Assembly (NCBI GenBank): GCA_951213105.1
Contig: OX578138.1
Location: forward strand, 64,951,040-65,015,039
Length of the DNA stretch: 64,000 nt
Direction: 5' to 3'
From: Amaurobius ferox
Taxonomy: Eukaryota > Arthropoda > Arachnida > Araneae > Amaurobiidae
The notes beneath the pieces are model-generated. The model did not search any database. It was not told the origin of the DNA and saw nothing but the letters and a program-made list of their open reading frames with translations. Positions 24,068-34,988 of this stretch are shown piece by piece. The position numbers and the translations under genes are program-made. Position 1 is the first letter of the stretch. Each line of letters begins with the position of its first letter.

Positions 24068-24897
24068 ATGAACCTTTTTAGATTTAATGATTTTGTCCAA
24101 ACTTTGAGAGCTAAATTTGAATTTACAACTTTAAGAATTGTTAAGATGTTATATATATTGTTTAGCTCAACCTCATTGATATAAGCTAATATATCTTGAG
24201 TTTAAATTTTTCTAATGTTGAATCTCGTCCAGTTTACACTATAGTCTATATACATCCTTTTTCAATTTCCCGCATAATGCCAGTTAGTAGCTTATGTGTA
24301 TAAATTTTTGTAATTTTCAAGCTAGTTGAAAGTAAATGTTGAAAGTTTTATGAAGGACATTCATTATCTGTTTACTCATGTATTTTTAAAAAATTTTTAG
24401 TATATCGGTACAATTTAGTAGTATTAATCATGTATACATATCTTGTATTAATAGACTAAATTTTAAACTTTTGAATTATGTTTATACTCAAATTTAATGT
24501 GAACTTAAATTCTGTGCTTATACTAAAATTTTTTTTAATCTTTTATACTAAACATCAAACATGCTTATACTTAAAATTTATACTTTAAATTTAAACTAAA
24601 TTTAAATTTTTGAATGCCTATACTTAAATTTTGAAATGATGTTATACATGAATTTCTACTGGATGTAAATGTTGATTTTACAATGTAGCTTACTTTACTT
24701 AACAATTTTTCATGGCTGTAGGTATTTATGTCTTTGACTTAAATTTTTGTAATGATGCGTTTTCTTAAAATTTTTCCTGCATTTTTATTTTGGTAGGATA
24801 CTGGAGACCTAGGTGTTTATTTATATGTCTTGGTTTTTCAGAATAAGTTTTTGTAGCGTATGCATTGAGACTCAAGGATTAGCATGAGGGGGCCGAT
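24068..24897 (+). other. Copia 3' untranslated region with polypurine tract
   Basis: AT-rich sequence after the pol stop, with several degenerate TTATACTNAAATTT-type repeats at 24480-24640. The polypurine tract TGAGGGGGCCGAT (24885-24897) abuts the 3' LTR and primes plus-strand synthesis in this family. Confidence 0.75.
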
Positions 24898-25854
24898 TGT
24901 TGGAAAAATCGAATGTAAACATCGCAATTCACGTTTCCCGTGAAAACGGACGTTCATGCAAATTTCTTGTGAACGACTCTTTCTGTTCACCGGCGTGAGT
25001 GAACCGTGACGTTTTTCCATCATGAGGAGTCATGCAAATCAGATTCCCAATGCGTATGCATCTCATTTGCATATCCGAGGGCATTTCTGGAATGGTCCAT
25101 TATCGGGTATATAAGATGCAACTTTCTTGAAGCATTATTCTTCATTCTTCTTCTTTTTGAATTCCATTCATTCCGATTCGATCTGTTCTTGCGTCGACTG
25201 TTACGACGATCTGTTAGGACGAGTTAACAGGCTATCACTAACATTTACGACGATAAGACGGACTTAGTTCTTAGTCGACATGTTTGATACATGAGTTTAA
25301 GTCGGATGTGTTCTATTTATAACACAGACTTGTAAGTTCTGCTATGTGACGGCATTTTCATAGTATGAAGTCATAGTGTATCGGTGCTTCAAGTTGTTGA
25401 ATCTTTCCTGCCAAGTGTGATACTAGCAGTGGTGGTACTCAAATCCTCTGGATGAGTCGGACGGCCTGGGGTTTCCACTAGCAGTGGTGGCTTCGAACAA
25501 ATACGCACGTCATCAAGGTAGTATTTCTTATATACTACAAAAGATACTTCAAGAAAGTTCTACAACCCAACTCAATCTTTACAAGCTTTCGAGCTTTATG
25601 TATATAGCCTTGTTTATGTATTGGCATGGATTTTACTAAGTGATGTCAATTGCCTGAATATGCTTCATCTCACGAATAAAGTGAATTGAATTTCTACTTA
25701 ACATGCTTCATCTGTCTTCTATTTACAAATGAACATTTTTCACTTGAGGTTTTACTGCGTGTATCTGCTGAACGAAACTTAACTATCTCGTTCAAATTAA
25801 TATCATACCATCAGAAAGTCAAATTGCCGAATCGAATTTCAAATTTTTCCATCA
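24898..25854 (+). repeat. Copia 3' LTR
   Basis: Starts TGTTGGAAAAATCG and ends TTTTTCCATCA. It is colinear with the 5' LTR apart from indels and carries a 41-bp mini retroposon with TSD at 25436-25476 that is absent from the 5' LTR. Confidence 0.92.
25436..25476 (+). mobile_element. Tail-only mini retroposon m2
   Basis: A 41-bp insert ending GAGTCGGACGGCCTGGGGTT, with a perfect 14-bp TSD ACTAGCAGTGGTGG (25422-25435, 25477-25490). The equivalent site in the 5' LTR (about 17889-17903) is empty, so the insertion postdates Copia integration. Confidence 0.9.
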
Positions 25855-26259
25855 CGTTTATTGCGGTACCCGGTATTCGTGCAATATAGCTCTTCATTTC
25901 TTTAATAATATGTCTGAAAAATAGTTTTCTTGTATATAACAAGGAATAATCATAACAATTTTAGTCGATGCAAATGTGTTTCTCCCACATTAATTAGAAA
26001 CAGACGCAATCATGTGGAAGTGGATTTTTAGATGAAAACGCGAAAAAACCTCCATCTTAAAATTCCTGGCTTTGTTTCTCATTTTATGACCTACTTCCGA
26101 TTTCATGACTTGTAGATACTCTTGTGCAAAATATAAATGTTATGGAAAAGAAAAATCGAACTACTGTGGATCGAAATCGGATTCCCTGAACAAGACTGAA
26201 AAAACGGAACAAGTACATAAAAATCTGAACACTTTGCAGCTATAAAAACGTCATTTTCA

Positions 26260-26400
26260 ATGTCTAATAACAAAATATTAGCTAACCAAATTTGCAAGAC
26301 GCTGGAACGATTTAATTTGGAATGCAGTGTGTTCTATAATAGTAAGCAATTAGAATGTAAAGACTGCAGGATCACTCCCTTTTCTTACAAGTGGGATACG
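26260..26400 (+). pseudogene. Possible zinc-finger remnant in hAT-A1
   Basis: Open reading from ATG gives MSNNKILANQICKTLERF and then KQLECKDCRITPF. The C-X2-C pair, a short spacer, a downstream STI-like word (in A2) and His-rich end resemble the N-terminal BED/CGGBP1-like finger of some hAT transposases. The same peptide is readable from hAT-A2 on the minus strand, so it is ancestral to both copies. Identification is tentative. No catalytic domain is readable in either copy. Confidence 0.35.
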
Positions 26401-27084
26401 TAGATCTACGAGGGAATAAAGGGGAGGGGAGCAATAGAAACTTGTTAAATACCCGGAATCTTGAACATCGGAATGTCTGAGGATAAAGCAAACAAATAAA
26501 TTCTTCAGAAGTGCAATTTCAGGTCTTGAAGGGTAGGGGTGAGTTGAAGTACAATAAAGATCCCAATGTTTCCTTCCCTGAATAGACAGAGGGGGATTTT
26601 ACTGTCTGTCTACCACATGCACATTTATCACTGTGGGCGTGTATAAAATGCGGCTTTTTTTTTTCACTGCTGTCCAGTCCTCTGCCAGGGATCATAATTA
26701 GTCAAAGGGAAAAGGAAGACTGATATTTAACTATAGCATTGTTAAAGGTCAAATTTGACGACCAGATTGAAGAATCTAGTCGTCAAATTGAAATTTCTAG
26801 TCACAAATTATGACTAATGACCGCTAATTTCGAACACTGATATATAGGTACTTTTCTGTAAGTTAAGGAATTTAGAACAAAAAAGAAGTTGTAAATTGAA
26901 GCGTTAAGTTATATATTGGCCAATTTAAAAGTAAATTTTTATTAAGTCGGAAGTTAAACATTTTATTTGCTTTAAATTAATATACTTGTTAGTTTCAATT
27001 CTTTAATTTGGTTGCAAGGGTTTCAAATATTAATCAAACTTTCTATGTAATTGTGTAATAGAAAACTTACAACTAGTAATGCAT

Positions 27085-27366
27085 GGGCACGGCAGCCCAG
27101 TGGTTAGCATGCGGGAGTTGCATTCGGTAGGCCCGGGTTCGATTTCCTCTGCTGTCAAAACTGCTGCCGTATTCACATGGAGTAAGATCACGTTAAACAT
27201 GTGAGTCCATAAGTCCTTCCAAGAGGTTGGTAGTAGGGGAAGGCGGGTACGGTCCTTGTGGATGCCTCCCCCACTGGGTTCCGGTCAATTGGGTGGCTCT
27301 TCCCGGCAGTCCAAAACAGTTACCTTACACCTTTCTGGTAGGTCGGACGGTCTGGGTCTCAACAAC
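27085..27366 (+). mobile_element. tRNA-derived SINE
   Basis: Full-length: head GGGCACGGCAGCCCAGTGG, B box GGTTCGATTTCC, body, hairpin tail module and CAACAAC end. The TSD AACTAGTAATGCAT / AACTACTAATGCAT (27071-27084, 27367-27380) has one mismatch. It lies in the spacer between the two hAT-A elements. Confidence 0.92.
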
Positions 27367-28047
27367 AACTACTAATGCATAAAATTTCATAGTAAAACCT
27401 TCAAGCAAAAAGTAGTAACGATGCTTCAGAAATTTATGCTTCTAACTATGTTGATTAATATTACTAAAAAATGTGTGTTAAAAGAAAATTAACATATCTG
27501 CCAGAAATTGAAATGCATGTAGCAGAAATTGATTGCAAATAACATTTTCAAATACACCAGTTTGCTTTGCAAGTAAATTTATCCAGAGGGACTTCAGATT
27601 TCTACAGACGTTTTTCACTCACAAAGTAATAGAAAACATTTTTGATTATTATTGCCAGGATAGAACCAGTGTTCAAAATTAGCGGTCATTAGTCATAATT
27701 TGCGACTAGAAATTTCAATTTAACGACTAGATTCTTCAATCTGGTCATCAAATTTGACGCCTAACAATGCTATTGTTAAATATCAGTCTTCCCTTTCCCT
27801 TTGACTAAATTACGATCCCTAGTAGAAGACTGGACAGCGATCGAAAAAAAAAGCAGCATTTTATACATGCCCGCAGTGATAAATCTGCAGGTGGTACATA
27901 GACAGTAAAATCCCCCTCTGTAAAATGACAGTAAAATCCTCCTTACTCAGGGAAGGAAACATTGGGATATTTGTCGTACTTCATCTCACCCCCACCCTTC
28001 AAAACCTGAAATTGCACTTCTGAAGAATTTATTTGTTTGCTTTATCC

Positions 28048-28245
28048 TCAGACATTTCGATGTCCAAGACTCCGGGTATTTAACGAATTTCTAGTGCTCT
28101 CCTCCCCTTTACCTATCGTAGATCTACGTATCCCACATGCAAAAAAAGGGAGTGATCCTGCAGAGTCTTTACATTCTAATTGTTTACTATTATATTGTTC
28201 CAAAGACTTGCAAATTTGGTTAGCTAATATTTTGTTATCAGACAT
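28048..28245 (-). pseudogene. Possible zinc-finger remnant in hAT-A2
   Basis: The minus-strand frame starts MSDNKILANQICKSLEQY and continues KQLECKDS, then IRRSTIGKG and LNTRSLGHRNV. It is parallel to the A1 remnant at 26260. The second Cys of the C-X2-C pair is Ser here and about 13 residues present in A1 are missing. The STI-plus-His arrangement is what suggests a BED/CGGBP1-like finger. Confidence 0.35.
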
Positions 28246-29174
28246 TGAAAATGACGTTTTTATAGCTGTCAAGTGTTCTGATTTTTATGTAATTGACCGT
28301 TTTTTCAGTCTTGTTCAGGGAATCTAATTTGGATCCACAGTAGTCCGATTTTTCTTTTCTATAACATTTATAATTTATTGTATGTAAATCTGCATAAGCG
28401 TATCTACAAGTCACGAAATCGGAAGTAAGTCAAGAATTGAGAAACAAAGTCAGGAACTTTAAGATCTAGGTTTTCCCATTTTTCCATCTAAAAATCCACT
28501 TCCACGTGATTGCGTCTGTTTCTAATTAATGTGGGAGAAACACATTTGCATTTACTAAACTTTTTATGATTATTTCGTGTTATATACAAGAAAACTATTT
28601 TTCAGACATATTATTAAAGAAATGAAGAGCTATATTGCACGAGTACCGGGTACCACAATAAATGGCATTTGTGCATGATCTATTTCGTTTTATTGCGAAA
28701 ATACTTTTCCACTTCTGCCATCTGTTTGCATCGTCTAAAACGTTTGTAATTATTTCACATATACTATATTATACAGAAAGCGATTTTCAACCGTATTTTT
28801 AATGGCATGAAAGACTATTTTGCAGCAGTATTGCGATAAACGGCATTTGTGCACGATTCTCCATATTTCGTTTTATTTTGAAGTATTTTTCCACAGTTAC
28901 AATTTGTTTGCATTGTTTAAAACGTTTGTAATTATTTTGTATATTATATAGAGAAACTATTTTTCAAACGTATTATTAATGAAATAGAAGGCTATTTTGC
29001 AGCAGTATGAGGATAAACGGTATTAGTGCGTGATTTTTCCTCGTGCTATATGTTCCTATCTTTCTTCCTGGTAGGTTTGCATCTATGCATTTTTTATATC
29101 AATCTCTGAAATTAATGTAACTCATACATTTTTTTTTATTATTACCCAGGCTGTCTAGCTCACCCAAAGGGTGT

Positions 29175-29462
29175 TGTTGTTGTTGAAACCCAGACCGTCC
29201 GACTTACCAGAAAGGTGTAAGGTAACTGTTTGGACGGTCGGGAAGTGCCATCCAATTTAGACCGGAACCCAGTGGGGGAGGCATCCACAGGGACCGTACC
29301 CTCCTTCCCCTACCACCAACCTCTCGGAAGGACTTTCGGACCCACATGTTTAACGTGATCGTACTCCGCATGAACACGGCGGCAGTTTTGGCAGTGGCTG
29401 GAATCGAACCCGGGCCTACCGAGTGCAACTCCAGCGCGCTAACCAATGGGCTACCGCGCCCC
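29175..29462 (-). mobile_element. tRNA-derived SINE, minus strand
   Basis: Full-length copy read on minus: GGGCGCGGTAGCCCATTGG, B box GGTTCGATTCC, body, tail module and (CAA)n. TSD CACCCAAAGGGTGT / CACCCCAAGGGTGT at 29161-29174 and 29463-29476. The target is the same as that of mini element m1 in hAT-A1. Confidence 0.92.
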
Positions 29463-30365
29463 CACCCCAAGGGTGTAGATGAGTTTCAAGGGTATGATTT
29501 ATATTTTGTCAAAGGACAAGAAAAAGAATAGCAACTATAAAACAAAAACTTATTATTGATTTGCAAATACTGAACCATAGCTGCCAACTCTGTATTTCTT
29601 CGTGAAGCTCCGATATTTGCATTGACTGCCGATTTCCAGACAAATATGCAAATTCCACCCTTCCTTTTTTAAAATTTTAAGATAAATATAGTAAATAGAT
29701 TTTTAAATGAAATTCCATACTTTGATGAAATTGGCCACAAAAAGTGACTAAATTTTCCTCAAGATTCCCTTATAATATTTTAATTTTAAATGTGTTTAAT
29801 TCTTATACTTGTAAGTAATATGAGAAAGATTATATGGAAATGTCACTAAAATGTGCATTTATACGTGATTCTTGGTTTATCCCGTTTTATTATCACATAT
29901 TTTCCATTTTTGCAATTTGTTTTCATCAACTAAAACTTTTATATTAATTGCTATATTAATGCAGGAAAATTAATTGTCAAGCATGAAATGAAGGGGTATT
30001 GGGGTAATGATTGTACAAGATGACCATAATTGAAAATTTTTAAATAGAAGTTTGTTTTTTAATTTGTTGTTTTTATGCCCTTTTTGCCAAGTAAAAATAA
30101 ATTAGCAAATTTTTCTATTTATTTTCTCTTGGGTTTCTCTATCAGTTTATTTTAAATTTTAAGAAAATTTAAAACAATTTTTAATACAAAAATCTGAATT
30201 ATTCTTTGTCTATATCTTTGACAAAAATGGACATTTAAAAAACAGTTGTTATTGTTAGAGATGTAAAAATAGCAACTAGCCGTGTGTATTTGGCACCTAG
30301 AGTCAAAACTATAGGCGTTAAATGACACCTAGTTCAAATTTTTAATTTTTAACACTGGATAGGAC

Positions 30366-31001
30366 ATGGGCTGATAGTTACATCAGATGAAAGTTGCTGT
30401 TGTGGGTGAATTTTTAGATCATTTTAAAGTCTACAGAAATGCTTGTGCTATTTATTGGAGAATTAAGAAGTTAATAGTTCAATCAGAATAAACTGTGCTA
30501 CGGTATGGTTTTAGTGTAAGCAGCACACTCTGCACTTTAATATTTTTTGTAATTCTATAGCCAAATTTCAATTTTACTCTTAAGTTGATGAATTTTTTTA
30601 AACAATCCAAGACTGATCAGAAATATTGCTTCTAGAAAATTTGACAATTTTAATTTCTTGACTAATTAAAGAAAAAAAAGCCATTGTCCTGAAGAAAAAA
30701 TAGGTGCCGGTTTATTGCAATGATACATCTCAATTTTTGTCAGCAAGGAACAAAATAATTTTTACAGTAATTATGAAAATTGTAACTGATGATGTGACTT
30801 TTAGTCCAAGGTAATCATTTATAATAAGGAAAACTTGAGCATCATATAAACAAATAGCACAATATTGAAGCATACAGCTATTTTGGGGAATCTTCTTTGC
30901 CAGTGTTCGAGGGATCCCCTTCGTCAATGCAAGAAAATCAACAAACTTAAAGTCCAAAAGAGGAATGAGGGCAAATAGAAGAAACAGAGAGGGTTATATA
31001 C
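30366..31001. other. Spacer with one unassigned open frame
   Basis: This lies between hAT-A2 and the gag-protease LTR element. A minus-strand open frame of 75 codons (30730-30957) reads MDFKFVDFLALTKGIPRT, with a hydrophobic end containing VTIFIITVKIILFL. It has protein-like composition but I do not recognise the family. It may be a transposase or host exon fragment. Confidence 0.35.
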
Positions 31002-31810
31002 TGTAAGGTTCTGCTGGGAAAAATATCCTGGAGACCTACATGCCAATGACCCCGCACTCTATGTGCGGTATAAGTTCGGGGAAAAGACCCCACACCAACG
31101 AAATATCTCCCAGACTTTGCACGGAGGTTGTATCATGAATGTGTCAGCACAAGGGCTTAACGCCCAAAGAACGGCAGTGTGGGGACATAAACATGTCGAT
31201 ATAGGGACATGAGAAACATTAATGTGTCACTTGTGGAGCTTAGGCTCAAAATTCATAGTTCCTAAGAAGACGCCACAGCCAGGGGCCAATGAACTTGGTG
31301 GAATATATATATGGCGGACTTTATTGTTCGTCATGATTCTCTCGGCGAGCAGCCACGACAAACGGTCGCATTTTGAATGCCCCGAGGGTTTCATCGTGAT
31401 CCCTCTCGTCTCCGCAACATGTCTATTAAGACTTTGAGATAATGCAATTTTACTTAGCATCCATTGTTAGGATGTGTCATCTTGGATCATTCGCCTATAA
31501 TAATTTTAATCTGTAAAATTGTTTAACTGTTAAAAATTTAAATAAATTCTTGTTATGTTTAAAATAAGTTTGCCGTGTCAGAATCCAAATATGTCTCCTG
31601 GTTCACTCACGAATTCTCACGGATCGCTACTCATGTGCAAAATCCGCTCGGGCAACGTTACTTTGTTGTAATTACGCATCGGTTCGATTTCGGTCACCCC
31701 ATCCTGAATATTTGGGGAGAGAGACCGACGGACAGCAATCGTGTTGAGATACTCGTTTTCAACGACGAACGAAACAGAGAATTGCAACAGAATAGCATAA
31801 AGCATTTACA
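31002..31810 (+). repeat. 5' LTR of the gag-protease element
   Basis: TGTAAGGTTCTG ... CATTTACA, 809 bp. It has a TATA-rich element at 31304-31312 and an AATAAA near 31540. Small open frames inside both LTRs (for example near 31222 and 31575) are identical by LTR duplication and are not evidence of genes. Directly downstream, TGGTGGCAGTACGG at 31812 is the candidate primer-binding site; the tRNA is not assigned. Confidence 0.95.
31304..31312 (+). promoter_or_regulatory. Candidate LTR TATA element
   Basis: TATATATAT in the context GGTGGAATATATATATGGCGG, 300 bases into the LTR. It is duplicated in the 3' LTR at about 35291. Confidence 0.45.
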
Positions 31811-32180
31811 ATGGTGGCAGTACGGTGAGATTCTACGGAAAGTGGAACGGCACGGAGAAGGAATCTACCCGGCAGAAAGACCCATCGTCAGTACAGAAGG
31901 CAGAGCTGATCCTGGATCCCCCAGAAAGACACAAGGTTAGTGACCCTTTAACCCTACTACTCAGTGTTCTTTTTGCTAAGCGTGTGAGAGATCCAGTTAG
32001 GAATTGTTTTTATGTGGATCGCGAATATCGGGACGAAATTTTAGAAGCAATTTTAAGAGTTTTATTTTTCATTTTTATTTTATTCATTTATTTCGAAAGG
32101 TTAATTAAATTCACTGTATTAATGTATTTATATATTGTTTTTTTTATTAACTTAGTGCTCTAAATTTAATTTATTTCAAC

Positions 32181-34283
32181 ATGACGTTTTTACTGAGAGC
32201 AAGGAAAATAGATTTGTGTAAACTCGCTTCCGAGTTAGATTTGGCGGTGCCAGAGAAGGCTAAGATGATAGAGATTAAAAGCATCATCTTAGCAAGCGAA
32301 AATTATGAAGAGGGGGAGGTCAAAGAACTGCTGAACGGTATTACGGCAGAAAGAGTGGAATTGGAGCAACGAGAGCTCGCAGCTCAGGCGCAGGAGAGAG
32401 AGCTCGCAGCTCAGGCTCAGGAGAAGGAGCTCGTAGCTCAGGCTCAGGAGAGAGAGAGGGATTTTAGACTGACCCTAGAACGGGAAAGGCTAAGGGCTGA
32501 AACGGAAGTGGAGCTGGAGCGTCTCCGTTTGCAGCATACACCGCAGAACGGTGGTTCGAGTCCCGCGGGAGGGGCGGATATGGAAATTTCGCCCAGACGA
32601 AAATCTCTGGACGAAATGGTGAGGACGGTGAAACTTTTAACGGTGAAAGTGCCATCCAAATCAGAGGGATGGGCGTACTTTTTTAAAAGTTTACAGCGGT
32701 CGTTTGAGAGCGAGGAGATCCCGGATGATGCCCGAGGATCAATTCTGTTGAATTTACTGGGAGACAAAGCTGCGAACTTTGTAACGCATTTAGAGACGGG
32801 GCAGTTTAGGGATTTTGAGGAGATCAAGAAATTGGTTCTGGCTCATTTTCAACCGACTCCGCAGGCATGTTTACAGGATTTTAAGAGAACCCGGCGTAAT
32901 GCGGACGAGAACTTTGTTCAGCTAGCCTCGAGACTGAGTGCTATGTGGGGACATTATTGTGAGGTCCGAAACGCGGAAGATGCGGAAACGATCAATCAAT
33001 TGATTGTGTCTGACCGTATTTTCGAGACGCTAGATGCGGAGACAGCGGCGCATGTCAGGATACGACAAGGAAATGGGTGGTTCAAGCCCCAGGAGTTGGC
33101 AAGAGAGTGCGATATGTTTTTCGCAGCCAAGGGAAAGTCGTATGGACCGCAAGAGCGCGAGGAATTTTGGGATTTCTGCAAGAAGGAAATGGAACCGGGA
33201 GCTACGCCGGAGAAGGGCGAGTACCGATCAGTGAGGGAGCGCACCTCTGCGGGAGGGTCGGGAAAGCAAAAACAGAGATCCGATTGCTATGGTTGTGGGT
33301 CAGCGTCGCACTTACGACGAGACTGCCCACTGTACGGTCCTAAGGGGACAGGGGTTCAAAGGAACTCAGATAAATGGGCCAAAAGGGGCGCCAGGTACGA
33401 AGTTGGGGGGCGACAGTGCTCCAGAGAAACGGCGCGTATTGCGAGCGCGGAGGCCGTGAGTAAGGAATTGGAGGATTCGGATCATGAAGAAATATTCAGG
33501 GAGGAGAGCGGTCGTGCAATTCGGGCCGAATTTGTACAGATATGGGACCCAGAAAATGCATTAGGGGGACAGCGTTTCGAGGCAGAGACGGTTCAAGTGA
33601 GAGTCGAGGGGACCCTAGTGAATGCGGTAAGCGATACGGGCAGTGAAATGGCCATCATCAGAGAGGAAATCCTGCAGGGTAAATCGTTAGAGGGTGAGAC
33701 GAAAGTTTTTGTGAAAGGAACTTTTGGAGCCGCTGAAAGGTGCCCAGTGACAAGCGTGAGAATGGCCATAGTCGATGAAACGGGGAAAGAAAAGGTACCA
33801 CAGGAAATTCGATGCGTAGTGGTCAAGGCACTTCCCACCGATTTAATATTACCACCGGGGATGATAAAAGAACTATTAGGAAAGCAGGGAGTTGACAAGG
33901 TATCGAATACCGATACCACGGAGAGCGAGTGGATGAAATCTCCGGAGGATAAACATGGGGACCCAACAAGAAAAGTTACTTCCAGGGATGCAGCCGGAGA
34001 AATTGGGTCATTCTCTCCCGCTTATCTCGCAAAGAGACGGTCGCCCCTACACCCCTCTAAGGTGGAGGATTTTCATGAGGAAGGGGATGCGATAGGCCGA
34101 AACCCGGACCCCCCAGATTTCGCTACTTCGAAAGAGAGGCTCGGTAGTGAAGGGTTACGAACAGCTGATGAGGGGGAAAGAAGAGAGCAAAGATCATCGC
34201 GAGCGCAGGAGACTCGGGCAAGGAAGGAAATCATTCGAAGGGGCTCTGAAAGGATAGCTAGGGACCGATTTGGAGTAGGGTAA
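32181..34283 (+). CDS. Gag-protease polyprotein of a non-autonomous LTR element
   Basis: An intact 700-residue frame. Residues 5-50 (RKIDLCKLASELDLAV) look SAP-like. Residues 55-120 form a Glu/Gln/Arg-rich coiled coil with a repeated ERELAAQAQ unit. Residues 143-330 resemble the Ty3/Gypsy retrotransposon gag capsid domain. A CCHC knuckle, CYGCGSASHLRRDC, starts at about residue 369. An aspartic protease with DTGSEMAII follows at about 485, then a basic and acidic tail with no known domain. The product would form particles and cleave itself. No polymerase or integrase follows in any frame. Base composition is far more GC-rich than the surroundings, consistent with a recent arrival. The first ATG of the frame is used. 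An ATG-less upstream leader of 370 bases separates it from the LTR. Confidence 0.93.
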   Translation: MTFLLRARKIDLCKLASELDLAVPEKAKMIEIKSIILASENYEEGEVKELLNGITAERVELEQRELAAQAQERELAAQAQEKELVAQAQERERDFRLTLERERLRAETEVELERLRLQHTPQNGGSSPAGGADMEISPRRKSLDEMVRTVKLLTVKVPSKSEGWAYFFKSLQRSFESEEIPDDARGSILLNLLGDKAANFVTHLETGQFRDFEEIKKLVLAHFQPTPQACLQDFKRTRRNADENFVQLASRLSAMWGHYCEVRNAEDAETINQLIVSDRIFETLDAETAAHVRIRQGNGWFKPQELARECDMFFAAKGKSYGPQEREEFWDFCKKEMEPGATPEKGEYRSVRERTSAGGSGKQKQRSDCYGCGSASHLRRDCPLYGPKGTGVQRNSDKWAKRGARYEVGGRQCSRETARIASAEAVSKELEDSDHEEIFREESGRAIRAEFVQIWDPENALGGQRFEAETVQVRVEGTLVNAVSDTGSEMAIIREEILQGKSLEGETKVFVKGTFGAAERCPVTSVRMAIVDETGKEKVPQEIRCVVVKALPTDLILPPGMIKELLGKQGVDKVSNTDTTESEWMKSPEDKHGDPTRKVTSRDAAGEIGSFSPAYLAKRRSPLHPSKVEDFHEEGDAIGRNPDPPDFATSKERLGSEGLRTADEGERREQRSSRAQETRARKEIIRRGSERIARDRFGVG

Positions 34284-34988
34284 TCCTAGAAATGTGGGTC
34301 AAATAGCTCTCTCTTTTCTGAGCGGGCTAGACTGAACACCGGCTGAGACAGTGTTCATTTGTTTGTTTACTTTTGTTTTGCTTTGATTTTTGTTATTTTT
34401 TCGTGTTGCCACAAGCAGTGCAGTGACATGGAGTAGGTTTTACTTTATTATTTTTTTTTTGTTTATTGCTTCTAAGCGACAGGACTGGGGTAGGAGAAAT
34501 AACTTTCTCTTTTTGTTTTGGTTTTGGGTCCTGGATATCCTAAGTTTTATTAGTATTTTATAGTGTATTAAGAAATTTTTTTTTGTATAGGGAGTAGAGG
34601 TTGGGTGAGCTTAGGTAAATTCTCTGTAGGAAAATTGAGCAGATGAATGTCAGTGTGGCATGTACCATAGGTGCATGGGTCTCTCACGCGAGGGTGAGAA
34701 GCACTGATTGGGTGAGGGTCACTTACGGACATTCGACGGCGGATATCAGTGCTCGGGTGTGCCTACAGAAGTGTTTTTTTTTTGTGTGTGTGTTCACCTA
34801 CATCACAGATTCGGGACTCATAACGGGAACCAGTGACAATTGTGCTTCCAATACAATGTGATTTTCAATATGAACAAGTTCATAGTGCATAGAAGTGGAT
34901 GACAGTAACTATTTTGTCCAGACAGAACTTTGTTTGGGCGAAATTTGCCTATTGGGTAGGCAGAAAGTTTCGCTCTTGGGGGGGGGCG
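34284..34988 (+). other. 3' non-coding part of the gag-protease element with polypurine tract
   Basis: T-rich sequence (34340-34600) and then mixed sequence with no coding similarity. A G-rich polypurine tract, TTGGGGGGGGGCG, ends at 34988 directly before the 3' LTR. This occupies the place where pol would be. Confidence 0.8.

Larger units (their letters stand above)
17288..25854 (+). mobile_element. Copia LTR retrotransposon, inactive
   Basis: An 8567-bp element starts TG, ends CA and has a 5-bp TSD, CGTTT (17283-17287, 25855-25859). The LTRs are 17288-18268 and 24898-25854. The gag, zinc knuckle, protease, integrase, RT, RNase H order is that of Ty1/Copia. It is dead: stops in gag and integrase, frameshifts in RT, loss of the RT YVDD motif, Asp to Gly at the first integrase catalytic position, and a 1.4-kb hAT insertion in gag. 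The LTRs differ by several indels, so it is fairly old. The sister hAT copy shows the unfilled insertion site. Confidence 0.95.
15807..26839 (+). mobile_element. hAT element A1 (split by Copia)
   Basis: The ends are CAGTGTTAGAAATTA (15807) and, inward from the right, CAGTGTTCGAAATTA (26839). A perfect 8-bp TSD, ATATATAG, lies at 15799-15806 and 26840-26847, which defines the hAT superfamily. The Copia element at 17288-25854 sits inside, so the net length is about 2.46 kb. The same element occurs in opposite orientation at 27667-30357. A possible zinc-finger coding remnant lies at 26260-26400. No full transposase is readable. Confidence 0.9.
27667..30357 (-). mobile_element. hAT element A2, opposite orientation to A1
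   Basis: The ends are CAGTGTTCAAAATTAGCGG (27667) and ...TTTTTAACACTG (30357). The 8-bp TSD GATAGAAC / GATAGGAC (27659-27666, 30358-30365) has one mismatch. It is colinear with A1 in reverse. It keeps the empty site of the Copia insertion at about 28655-28680, where AAATGGCATTTGTGC corresponds to the A1 sequence split by Copia. It carries a SINE at 29175-29462. Net length is about 2.39 kb. Confidence 0.9.

Noticed and set aside
15807..30357. One giant 14.5-kb inverted-repeat (foldback) element spanning the two hAT-A copies
   Set aside because: Each arm has its own complete hAT ends and its own 8-bp TSD (ATATATAG; GATAGAAC/GATAGGAC), so they are two separate insertions in opposite orientation.
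31222..31437. Pairs of open frames duplicated at 31.2/35.2 kb and 31.6/35.6 kb
   Set aside because: They lie in the two LTRs and are identical by LTR duplication, with no domain.
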